DNA from: a virus
Strand: one strand, 5' to 3'
Virus record (IMG/VR): IMGVR_UViG_3300030382_003852
Span: 1 to 22,782 of that record
Length of the DNA: 22,782 bases
The position numbers were made by a program, and so were the translations under genes. The stretch's first letter is position 1; each line of letters begins with the position of its first letter. The notes beneath the pieces were generated by a model. The model was not told the DNA's origin and did no database searches. It worked only from the letters and a program-made list of their open reading frames with translations. Of this stretch, positions 1 through 6,164 are shown piece after piece.

Positions 1-1245
1 TTCTTTTTCTTCTTCTTTAACTTCTTTTTTTTCTTCAACGGTTTTTTCTTTTTTTTCTTCATGGGTGTTTTGTACCATTTTTATAGGGCCTTTGGCAACC
101 GTTTCTTCCTCCTCGGTAACTTCTTCTTGGGTTGATTCCATAATAGGGGATTCTTCAATGATTTCTTCCTCCTCTTGTACCATTTCCTCTTCTTTAGAAA
201 CCATTGGTAAGAAAGATGCTGCGATCTCCTCTGTTTCTTCATAAATCTCCTCTTCTTGTGCGACGGCTGAGAAAAAAGACGCTGTTATAGGTGTTTCCTC
301 TATTATAGACTCTTCTTCCATAACAATTTCTTCTTCCATAATTTCTTCTTCCATAATTTCTTCTTCTTCAAATACCATTAACATTGGAGTAAAGGAAAAA
401 GTCTCTTGAATTTCTTCCATTTCTTCAACTTCCATGGTTACTTCAATTTCTTCTTCCATTGTAAATTCAATAATTTCTTCTTCAAATTCTGCTAATTCTT
501 CTTGTAAATTGGTAAGAGCTGTTGATGTCGATTCCTCTAGGACTGTGTTGTCGTAGGTCATAGTTAATTTAGCACCCAATAAGTTTGGGCCACCTAAATC
601 AACGGGTGTAGAGTCTCCATCAATTCCCATCCAGGTCCAATCAAATTTATTGGATCCCGCACTATTGTAGATAACTTGATCTGTGTATTTGTGAGCATTG
701 GCATAGTATCCTGCATCTGTATTTCTAATCTGATCAACCTGGGATAGTACATTGCCATCGGAATCGAGTATTTTAACGGTTGTCTTAAAAGTATCTCTAC
801 CTGATTGAGCTTGTCCACACGCGCTAGAAGATCCAGACCACTCGCAGTTTTGAATAATTGTTGTCGAATCTAGTGTAACTCCATTATCGAGCATTGCCTG
901 AGTTGATGTTTCGTCACCTGTTTGAACTCCAACTAAGTTGCCTTGATAATTTAAGGTTCCTGTGCCTGAAGATGTACTTCCTACTTCTACTTCCTGATAG
1001 TTCCAATTTGAATTGGTGCACGTTGTATTAACGGACGTAAAAGAAGAACAACTAGATTGAACATTAGGGACTGTAGTGTCTACAGATTGTAGATTCGAGG
1101 CTGATCCTGTGCCATTAGGTAAAAGATTACCGGTTGTTATATCTTCTGCCCTAACTTTATGTATGGCACATGAGCCTATAAAATAACATACGAAAAAAGT
1201 AATAAGTAAGTTTTTTATCTTAGTTTTTATTTGGGTTGTTTCCAT
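1..1245 (-). CDS. Exported protein with acidic repeat tail (3' end beyond window)
   Basis: I do not recognise a function. The frame is open from an ATG at 1245 to the left edge, 415 codons, so the C-terminus is missing. It begins with a charged stretch and a hydrophobic segment (about residues 13-26, LLITFFVCYFIGSC), which is a signal peptide; cleavage could fall after VRA (residue 33), or C26 could act as a weak lipobox. Residues about 35-235 are Ser/Thr/Asn/Gly-rich with four cysteines and look like a secreted beta-rich domain (contains FDWTWMGIDGD). From about residue 236 the protein turns into a very acidic tail with EEEIM repeats and a recurring ASF-x(3)-V-x-x-EEE module. The start overlaps the end of the neighbouring exported protein by 19 nt, so the two are probably co-translated. 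It could be a virion adhesin or a host-envelope protein; both are inference. Confidence 0.75.
   Translation of the reverse strand, partial: METTQIKTKIKNLLITFFVCYFIGSCAIHKVRAEDITTGNLLPNGTGSASNLQSVDTTVPNVQSSCSSFTSVNTTCTNSNWNYQEVEVGSTSSGTGTLNYQGNLVGVQTGDETSTQAMLDNGVTLDSTTIIQNCEWSGSSSACGQAQSGRDTFKTTVKILDSDGNVLSQVDQIRNTDAGYYANAHKYTDQVIYNSAGSNKFDWTWMGIDGDSTPVDLGGPNLLGAKLTMTYDNTVLEESTSTALTNLQEELAEFEEEIIEFTMEEEIEVTMEVEEMEEIQETFSFTPMLMVFEEEEIMEEEIMEEEIVMEEESIIEETPITASFFSAVAQEEEIYEETEEIAASFLPMVSKEEEMVQEEEEIIEESPIMESTQEEVTEEEETVAKGPIKMVQNTHEEKKEKTVEEKKEVKEEEKE
301..375 (-). repeat. In-frame 15-nt repeat coding EEEIM
   Basis: On the plus strand the unit CATAATTTCTTCTTC recurs in tandem, with one longer copy, and codes for repeated (I)MEEE on the minus strand. 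It sits inside the acidic tail of the exported protein and keeps the reading frame, so copy number can vary without breaking the gene. Confidence 0.7.
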
Positions 1246-1865
1246 TGGACCTTTTTACCGATAGAAACATCTGCTGGAAGCGGTTCAGCTTTTACAACAG
1301 GTTCTACCTTTTCTCTTTTTTTCATACGAGATACGTATTTCTTATAATCAGGTCTCTCAAAATCGTATTTTTCCCAAAGTCTAAGGGCTTGTTTTCCAAT
1401 TTTACCATCAATTGGACATGGGGTTCCGGCTTGTATCATACTTTCAAATACTCTTTCATCTTGGCATAAGATTGCTACTGCTGCAACTTTCATACCAAAG
1501 TCATTTAAGATACGGGCTAGTTTAAGTCGTTCGCAATTTTTGTCAATAAAATGTTTTCCTGCTGATACTCCTACACCAAATGTTTGTACCCCTGCGGATG
1601 CACCTACGGCACATACATCTTGTGTCATTGAGTTATAAGAAGGGGCTCCTGCAGTAGGGGGGGCAGATCTTATATCTGAATTAGATGTATTGTTTGTTGT
1701 TGAGGTACTTGAACTACCTGATTCGTAAGTAGTTGCACCCCCTGTATACCCCCCCTCTATAGCTGTATTACTACCCGAGACGTTAGTCTGAGTAGAACCC
1801 GCGTAGGTATTTGTAGAAAAAAATAACACAAATAGTAAGGCTAATACTAAATATATTTTATTCAC
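1227..1865 (-). CDS. Exported conserved phage protein with four cysteines
   Basis: A GTG start at 1865 gives 212 residues beginning with a textbook signal peptide: NK, a hydrophobic core LVLALLFVLFF, and the cleavage site TYA|G after residue 22. A longer in-frame reading to 1952 would bury this signal peptide, so I reject it. The mature part starts with a Ser/Thr/Gly-rich linker (about 23-75). A compact conserved-looking domain follows, with CAVGASAG, NCERLKLARIL, MKVAAVAILCQDERVF and GTPCPIDGKIG; its four cysteines could form two disulfides outside the cytoplasm. The C-terminus is basic. The GTG lies in the end of the Cys-rich gene (8-nt overlap). Similar proteins are familiar from marine phage genomes as conserved hypotheticals; the role is unknown. 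Confidence 0.75.
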   Translation of the reverse strand: MNKIYLVLALLFVLFFSTNTYAGSTQTNVSGSNTAIEGGYTGGATTYESGSSSTSTTNNTSNSDIRSAPPTAGAPSYNSMTQDVCAVGASAGVQTFGVGVSAGKHFIDKNCERLKLARILNDFGMKVAAVAILCQDERVFESMIQAGTPCPIDGKIGKQALRLWEKYDFERPDYKKYVSRMKKREKVEPVVKAEPLPADVSIGKKVQWKQPK

Positions 1866-2025
1866 ATGCCTCACAGTCTTGGGTGCTGTCAATAACGACA
1901 CCACCTTCAAAGGTTTTATCTTCTGCTCTTTGTCCACATTCGCAGTCATCACACTTACAATCAGCGTGATCCGCTTCTACGCAATGGCATAGGTGGTTAC
2001 ATTTTTTGCAGAATCTATTTATCAT
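1858..2025 (-). CDS. Small Cys-rich zinc-ribbon-like protein
   Basis: 55 residues from ATG 2025 (MINRFCKKC). An in-frame ATG at 2046 would add seven residues (MDYLKKK) and cannot be excluded. The N-terminal half has CKKC, HLCHC, DCKCDDCEC and the end has CEAC, so there are ten cysteines plus histidines in a very short protein. That density points to bound zinc or another metal. The tail is acidic. It overlaps the 31-residue gene upstream by 11 nt and the exported-protein gene downstream by 8 nt, so it is embedded in the operon. The partner and function are unknown; a small metal-binding adaptor or host-takeover protein would fit. Confidence 0.65.
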   Translation of the reverse strand: MINRFCKKCNHLCHCVEADHADCKCDDCECGQRAEDKTFEGGVVIDSTQDCEACE

Positions 2026-2110
2026 CTTTTTTTTCAGGTAATCCATCAGCTAACCATTTAACAAATTTAGTCCATGGCCAACAAATGGTCTCTATTATTT
2101 TTTTAATCAT
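2015..2110 (-). CDS. 31-residue amphipathic peptide
   Basis: MIKKIIETICWPWTKFVKWL followed by a charged tail ending EKKDDK. The ATG at 2110 has a good ribosome-binding site (GAGGAG, 6-7 nt upstream) inside the end of the 217-residue gene, which it overlaps by 8 nt. A longer in-frame reading to 2224 lies wholly inside that gene and has no such site. The Trp/Lys/Ile pattern suggests an amphipathic membrane-surface helix. The function is unknown. Confidence 0.55.
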   Translation of the reverse strand: MIKKIIETICWPWTKFVKWLADGLPEKKDDK

Positions 2111-2756
2111 CCTTGTTCTCCTCAATTTCGTAGAAGAACCTGTCTGAGTCTTCAGTTGTCCATCTACGACTATTTTCAACAGTCCAATCACTGGTCTGTA
2201 CCTTCCAATCAGTTGGAACTTCATCTTTCACCGTGAAAGATGGTATATTCCATATTAATCTATTATTTGGCTGAGCCGCATAGTTGCCGTTTTCCAAGGC
2301 AAGTATGTGTGCGCACTTATGTTCATGCGGAATTTCGGAATGATCCGTATCGACTATATTACCCTCTGGATGAGCCCAGTCAATAGTAAAAAGATAATTT
2401 CCGTAATACCATTTCTTATCTTTTCCTATGTATTTACCGGATTGTCCGCTTAAAATATCGTAAGAAGTAACAGCAGGATAATAACTAAAACAATTCCAAA
2501 GCTCCAACTCGTCAAGTCGCATCCGAGGAACTTTTTTGACATCAAAGCCTCTTTGTATGAAGGCGCTAATCGGTAAACGATAGAAGACAGCACCATTTTC
2601 CATAACTGCATGAAAGAGTATGGAATGTCCTGAAATCGATGCCATGCCAAAGATAAGGCAGTCTTCCACTTCTCCGTAATGTTCTTTAAGGTCATAAAGA
2701 TATTCTCTCCTGACCTGTGCATAAGTTGCAGGAATGTTTGCGTTTAAGTATGCCAT
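2103..2756 (-). CDS. Conserved marine phage protein, 217 residues
   Basis: The protein starts MAYLNANIPATYAQVRREYL and is rich in aromatic residues: FSYYPAVTSYD, KKWYYGNYLFTIDWAHPEG, HKCAHILALENGNYAAQPNNR. It ends with a Trp/Glu-rich segment and a charged tail. There is no signal peptide or membrane helix. I recognise this layout from marine phages with T7-like or pelagiphage-like gene content, where it is annotated only as conserved hypothetical. The strong beta-type, aromatic composition would suit a soluble enzyme-like or virion-associated fold, but no catalytic motif is visible. It follows the 34-residue membrane peptide by 14 nt and overlaps the next small gene by 8 nt. Confidence 0.8.
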   Translation of the reverse strand: MAYLNANIPATYAQVRREYLYDLKEHYGEVEDCLIFGMASISGHSILFHAVMENGAVFYRLPISAFIQRGFDVKKVPRMRLDELELWNCFSYYPAVTSYDILSGQSGKYIGKDKKWYYGNYLFTIDWAHPEGNIVDTDHSEIPHEHKCAHILALENGNYAAQPNNRLIWNIPSFTVKDEVPTDWKVQTSDWTVENSRRWTTEDSDRFFYEIEENKDD

Positions 2757-2770
2757 CTATCATAAAGTCC

Positions 2771-2875
2771 TTAAAATGCTGCGATTATTAAAATTATAAC
2801 AACAACACCTGCGATAATCACAGCTTTTCTATGATTTTTCCACAGGTCTTTTGCTGCGTCTGTTATCATTTCCAT
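2771..2875 (-). CDS. 34-residue single-pass membrane peptide
   Basis: Translation gives an acidic/basic N-terminus (MEMITDAAKDLWKNHRK) and a single hydrophobic helix (about residues 19-34, rich in Val/Ile/Ala) that runs to the end of the protein. A near-perfect ribosome-binding site, AGGAGG, lies 4 nt before the ATG at 2875. The gene sits 8 nt after the DNA polymerase stop. Short peptides of this type are often seen next to the polymerase in marine phages. It could be holin-like or could tether replication proteins to the membrane; neither is shown by the sequence. Confidence 0.75.
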   Translation of the reverse strand: MEMITDAAKDLWKNHRKAVIIAGVVVIILIIAAF

Positions 2876-2883
2876 ATTTCCTC

Positions 2884-4737
2884 CTATTTAATTTCACCCC
2901 AGTTTTCACCAGACTCGTAGTCTACCTTATTTGGTATCTCTAATTCAACTGCTGATTCCATTATTTCTATAATATGTTTAGCTTCTTTATCATCTTTTAC
3001 AGAAATATCCAACTCATCATGTATTTGAATATGAGGTACAATATTTTCTTTATGTAATTCTATCATAGCTTTTTTTGTCATATCAGCAGCAGATCCCTGA
3101 ATTAATTTATTTAATGCTTTATAGGTATAAGCTCTTCTTATTCCTGGTCCGTGTTCCTGGAGTGCTGCATCATGTGTCAACGGCTTATGAATACCGAATA
3201 CTGCAGGTTCCCATAAATGAAACCGGCATAATCGTCCAAGTAAAGTCCTAATTTGTCCACGATTTTGAGCTCTTCGTGATACTGCCTCCATAAGTTGTTT
3301 AACAAAAGGAACTTTATTATGATAAGTTGAAAATAATTCGGATGCTTTATCTTTACTCACTCCTAATTCAGCTTGAAGTTTAGCTTTACCCATTCCATAA
3401 AATAATCCTAAATTAATTGTTTTGGCTTGAGATCGTGGAATTTCAGCCATGTCCGCAACAATTTTATGAAAATCTGCTTCTCCTTCTTTATAAGATTCTA
3501 TGACATCATAAACCCCTGGCAAATTTTGAAGAGAGGCATAATGCACAACGAGTCTTGGTTCTTGTTGAGAGTAATCAAAGCAGCCCCATGTATGTCCTTC
3601 TTCGGGTATAAATAAACTTCTAATTAATGGTCCGAGATCCTTGTTTCTTGCAGGAATTTGCTGGAGGTTTGGATTTTGGTAACTGAATCTTCCTGTCACG
3701 GTTCCTCCATTATCGGATCTTAATTGATTAATTTCTGAATGTATTCTTCCATGATGTTCGTGTTTTATAATCGTGTCAATGAATGTGGTATGGGCTTTAT
3801 TAATTTCTCTTGCGTGAGCAATTTTCTTTACTAAAGGATGTTGATGATTTTGTAAAAAGTTTTTAGTAAAAGAAGGTGCTCCTGTTTTTTCTGTTCGGTC
3901 ATAAGGTAGTTTTAATTTATCAAACATTTTAGCAATAGAGGCTGCAGCCCAGATTTGGGGTTCTACATTTGTTTCTTTTTTAATTTCAAACAATAATTGT
4001 TCCTCTTTTGTTGCTAGTTGTTTCTTCGTTTGGTTCGCTTTTTCAACTTGTACACGAACTCCCTTAAAACGCATATCAACCAAACAGGGAAATAAATCAG
4101 TTTCTAAATTGAAAATTGATTCAATGTCTTGGTTAATAATTTCTTGTTTTAGTTTTTGCCAAAGATCATAAGTAACTCTAGCATCTTTTTCTGCGTAGTT
4201 ACCTACATAAAGAGCCGGTAATCTCCACATATCTGCTTTAGGATCAATACCCCATTCTTTAGCTGCGGTCTGAAGTGCAAGTTCATCTTTTCCGTATCCT
4301 AAATATTCTTTACTGACACTATTTAAATCATATCGCATTCTATTTTCATCAACGAGAGAAGTGGCAATCATAGTATCAACAATTAATCCATTGATTTCCA
4401 TACCCATCGAACGAATCCAACAAACATCATACATAGCGTTATGAAATATTTTAACGGCATTATTTTTTAATAGATCTCTAAACCATGGTAAAACTCTAGT
4501 AGGTTCCATATTACCTCCACCTTCGTGATCGAAAGGGAAGTATCTACAATAGTCATTGGTAGCAACTGAAATACCCACAACTTTACCTTCTTGGATAACA
4601 GCTCCCGAACCCATACGATGATTTAAATTAGGGTCACAGGTTTCTAAATCAATGGCTATTTCACGATAGTTATTTAAATTAGGTAATTCTGTGGGCTTAA
4701 CCCATTCTTTTTGGGCTTCAAATTTTGGAATTATCAT
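2884..4737 (-). CDS. polA: DNA polymerase I, family A, with 3'-5' exonuclease
   Basis: The phage replicative polymerase, 617 residues, lacking the 5'-3' exonuclease domain of bacterial Pol I, as is usual for phage enzymes. The proofreading domain shows Exo I (AIDLET, D30/E32), Exo II (FHNAMYD, D104) and Exo III (YAEKD, D185). The polymerase domain shows motif A (DYSQQEPR, D388), motif B (RSQAKTINLGLFYG, R435/K439/Y447) and motif C (QIHDELD, H573-D574-E575). At the position equivalent to E. coli Phe762 this enzyme has Leu443. The ATG at 4737 overlaps the nuclease gene by 20 nt and has GGAAGG upstream. It acts in the cytoplasm with the primase and helicases of the same operon. Confidence 0.98.
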   Translation of the reverse strand: MIIPKFEAQKEWVKPTELPNLNNYREIAIDLETCDPNLNHRMGSGAVIQEGKVVGISVATNDYCRYFPFDHEGGGNMEPTRVLPWFRDLLKNNAVKIFHNAMYDVCWIRSMGMEINGLIVDTMIATSLVDENRMRYDLNSVSKEYLGYGKDELALQTAAKEWGIDPKADMWRLPALYVGNYAEKDARVTYDLWQKLKQEIINQDIESIFNLETDLFPCLVDMRFKGVRVQVEKANQTKKQLATKEEQLLFEIKKETNVEPQIWAAASIAKMFDKLKLPYDRTEKTGAPSFTKNFLQNHQHPLVKKIAHAREINKAHTTFIDTIIKHEHHGRIHSEINQLRSDNGGTVTGRFSYQNPNLQQIPARNKDLGPLIRSLFIPEEGHTWGCFDYSQQEPRLVVHYASLQNLPGVYDVIESYKEGEADFHKIVADMAEIPRSQAKTINLGLFYGMGKAKLQAELGVSKDKASELFSTYHNKVPFVKQLMEAVSRRAQNRGQIRTLLGRLCRFHLWEPAVFGIHKPLTHDAALQEHGPGIRRAYTYKALNKLIQGSAADMTKKAMIELHKENIVPHIQIHDELDISVKDDKEAKHIIEIMESAVELEIPNKVDYESGENWGEIK

Positions 4738-5086
4738 ATTCTACCTTCCATTTTTTATAGCCGTCTATCCATTTCTCTTGTTTGAGTTCTGTAAAAGATA
4801 TGCCTTTAGGAGGATGATAATGGCCTTCCATATCTTCATCAATGTAGAAAAGTTTAACTCCTAATTTTTTTTGTAGAATAGTTAGATTACGATGAATAGG
4901 ATAACCATCTCTTTTTCTTTTTAAATAAGTCTTTACGTCTAATAATTCTGTATCTCCTTTAGGATGAGTTACAGAAATATCATAAGGACCATGTTGTTCT
5001 ACATTTTTACAAACGACACATCCTTTTTTTAAAAAATAAATAATTGCTCTTTTTTCGTTGATCGTTCCTTTAGTGCTTTGTTTCAT
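4718..5086 (-). CDS. PD-(D/E)XK-type nuclease
   Basis: 122 residues with the layout of the restriction-endonuclease-like fold: an N-terminal helix with a conserved acid (KGTINEKRAI, E11), the strand GPYDISV with D36, then LLDVKTY giving D50-x-K52, the classic D...(D/E)xK metal site. This resembles small phage and archaeal Hjc-like resolvases or other small PD-(D/E)XK nucleases; I cannot decide which. The likely role is cutting branched or host DNA during replication or recombination, in line with its position directly before the polymerase. The start overlaps the stop of the SET gene (ATGA). No DNA-binding domain is added, so it is the bare catalytic core. Confidence 0.65.
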   Translation of the reverse strand: MKQSTKGTINEKRAIIYFLKKGCVVCKNVEQHGPYDISVTHPKGDTELLDVKTYLKRKRDGYPIHRNLTILQKKLGVKLFYIDEDMEGHYHPPKGISFTELKQEKWIDGYKKWKVEYDNSKI

Positions 5087-5385
5087 ATATTATAAAACGT
5101 ATATTTCAACGTTATTTCCTCCCCTTTATTAATGTCTTTGATTGTGATTAGACTCCACCTCTTAGCTTTTAGTTCTCCATTTGATTGAAGTTCTATTTTT
5201 ACACAGTTAGGATCATTTGCATGGTTAATAAAACCTCCTAAAGGTGTACGAATTATTTTATCTCCTACTTTAACATGAGATGTTCCTAGATTTGTAGCTT
5301 GTGGAATATTCTCTTTTGCAAAGAGACCAAGACCGTTGATTTTAGATGTAGCTACAGTTACAGAATCAGGTAAAGGTTTATACAT
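5083..5385 (-). CDS. SET-domain protein (putative protein lysine methyltransferase)
   Basis: 100 residues that match a minimal SET domain: GLGLFA (18-23) after the first strand, GGFINHANDPNC (50-61) with the N54-H55 pair and the PN turn that form the S-adenosylmethionine pocket, and GEEITLKY (88-95) with the catalytic-type Tyr95. SET enzymes move a methyl group from S-adenosylmethionine to a protein lysine. There is no pre-SET or post-SET cysteine cluster. The protein ends 5 residues after the last motif, so the substrate channel would be short. The substrate could be a phage replication protein or a host protein; nothing in the sequence says which. It overlaps DUF3310 by 8 nt and the nuclease by 4 nt. 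Confidence 0.85.
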   Translation of the reverse strand: MYKPLPDSVTVATSKINGLGLFAKENIPQATNLGTSHVKVGDKIIRTPLGGFINHANDPNCVKIELQSNGELKAKRWSLITIKDINKGEEITLKYTFYNI

Positions 5386-5587
5386 TATAATCCCTTTCGA
5401 GTATCATTTCGCAGTAATGAATCGCTTTCAATATATCTTCCTTCCCATTTTTTTCTTTATGCCTACAAATATATTTTATAGCATTTCCTTCAGCAAACAG
5501 CAACTTGTTCTCATTGATGAAGGTACTAGGCTGAATCTTCATTTTACGATAGTGTGATCCTCCAATTTGTTTTTTATAAGCACTCAT
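5378..5587 (-). CDS. DUF3310 family protein
   Basis: 69 residues carrying the hallmark DUF3310 motifs: IGGSHYRKMKIQP near the N-terminus, then EGNAIKYICRHKEKNGKEDILKAIHY. The family is common in phages; T7 gp1.7, a nucleotide kinase-related protein, is reported as a relative, and here only the compact core is present. A role in nucleotide metabolism during replication is an inference from family and neighbours. Its ATG overlaps the stop of the methylase-like gene (TAATG), and no clear ribosome-binding site precedes it, so it may depend on coupling. Confidence 0.9.
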   Translation of the reverse strand: MSAYKKQIGGSHYRKMKIQPSTFINENKLLFAEGNAIKYICRHKEKNGKEDILKAIHYCEMILERDYNV

Positions 5588-6081
5588 TATTTGTTTCTAA
5601 AAATTACAATCATTAAGGGTTTAATATAAGCAATTTTATTAGGGTCATCTTCTGTGCCATCATCGTGTCCAAATCTAAACCCTTTAACTGGCTTTCTTAA
5701 AAATCTGATTTCACAATTCGGATTATGATAAATAAAATCGTGAAAATATTTAGTGTGGGTCGACGCAGGTAATAAAAAAACACCTGTAAAGTTTTTAGTG
5801 TGATATGCTTTTTCTACAAATTTACCTATTTTACCATCAAATAAAGGGTGGATGTAGGCTATTTCACCTGACCAATCCTTTGTTAAACAATCATCTTTAA
5901 TTGTATAGTATTTAGGTAGCAGATGATTTTGGTCGGATGCACAACAATCAACTGTAAACTTAAATTCTTTAATTAAATCATCCCATATATCTTTAGGAGT
6001 TCTTAAATACTTCATTACCTTTGAAGTTTGAAAAGATAATTGATTTTTTTGATGTTTTAATTTTTTATCTATTTTTCTCAT
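5587..6081 (-). CDS. Phage Dam-like adenine methyltransferase homologue with altered catalytic motif
   Basis: The protein belongs by pattern to the phage N-6-adenine methyltransferase (Dam) family: TPKDIWDDLIKEFKFTVDCCAS matches its opening, followed by N56 and DWSGEIAYIHPLFDGKIGKFVEKAY, where family members have an NPPY-type catalytic loop. Here the loop reads HPLF, so both the Asn/Asp and the second Pro-Tyr are gone; activity is doubtful or the chemistry has changed. The later part (LLPASTHTKYFHDF, PVKGFRFG) is well formed, so this is not simple decay. I place the start at ATG 6081 (164 residues) because it overlaps the 28-residue gene's stop as ATGA; an in-frame ATG at 6093 would add four residues. 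Confidence 0.75.
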   Translation of the reverse strand: MRKIDKKLKHQKNQLSFQTSKVMKYLRTPKDIWDDLIKEFKFTVDCCASDQNHLLPKYYTIKDDCLTKDWSGEIAYIHPLFDGKIGKFVEKAYHTKNFTGVFLLPASTHTKYFHDFIYHNPNCEIRFLRKPVKGFRFGHDDGTEDDPNKIAYIKPLMIVIFRNK

Positions 6082-6164
6082 AAAATATACCAAAGATTAA
6101 AAACAAAGCAGCATGCCCAAATAACTACAAGTGTTTTACCCCAGTGTCGTTTTATTAACGTCAT
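6078..6164 (-). CDS. 28-residue membrane peptide
   Basis: Translation gives a basic start (MTLIKRHWGK) and one hydrophobic Trp/Cys/Phe-rich helix (TLVVIWACCFVFNLWYIL) to the end. The ATG overlaps the helicase stop as ATGA, the TGA overlaps the methylase-like ATG as ATGA, and AGGAG lies 9 nt upstream inside the helicase gene. It fills the whole gap between the two genes exactly, which is strong support for a real gene. The function is unknown; a small membrane anchor or membrane-perturbing peptide would fit. Confidence 0.7.
   Translation of the reverse strand: MTLIKRHWGKTLVVIWACCFVFNLWYIL

Noticed and set aside
594-818. Minus-strand open frame of 74 residues
   Set aside because: It lies inside the exported acidic protein gene in another frame; the latter has a signal peptide and an open frame from 1245 to the edge.
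1866-1952. Longer N-terminus for the exported 212-residue protein
   Set aside because: It would put 29 charged residues before a perfect signal peptide and overlap the Cys-rich gene almost to its middle.
2111-2224. Longer N-terminus for the 31-residue peptide
   Set aside because: It overlaps the 217-residue gene without a ribosome-binding site; the ATG at 2110 has a good one.
2450-2722. Minus-strand frame of 90 residues with a hydrophobic end
   Set aside because: It is wholly inside the 217-residue gene in another frame and has no start signal.
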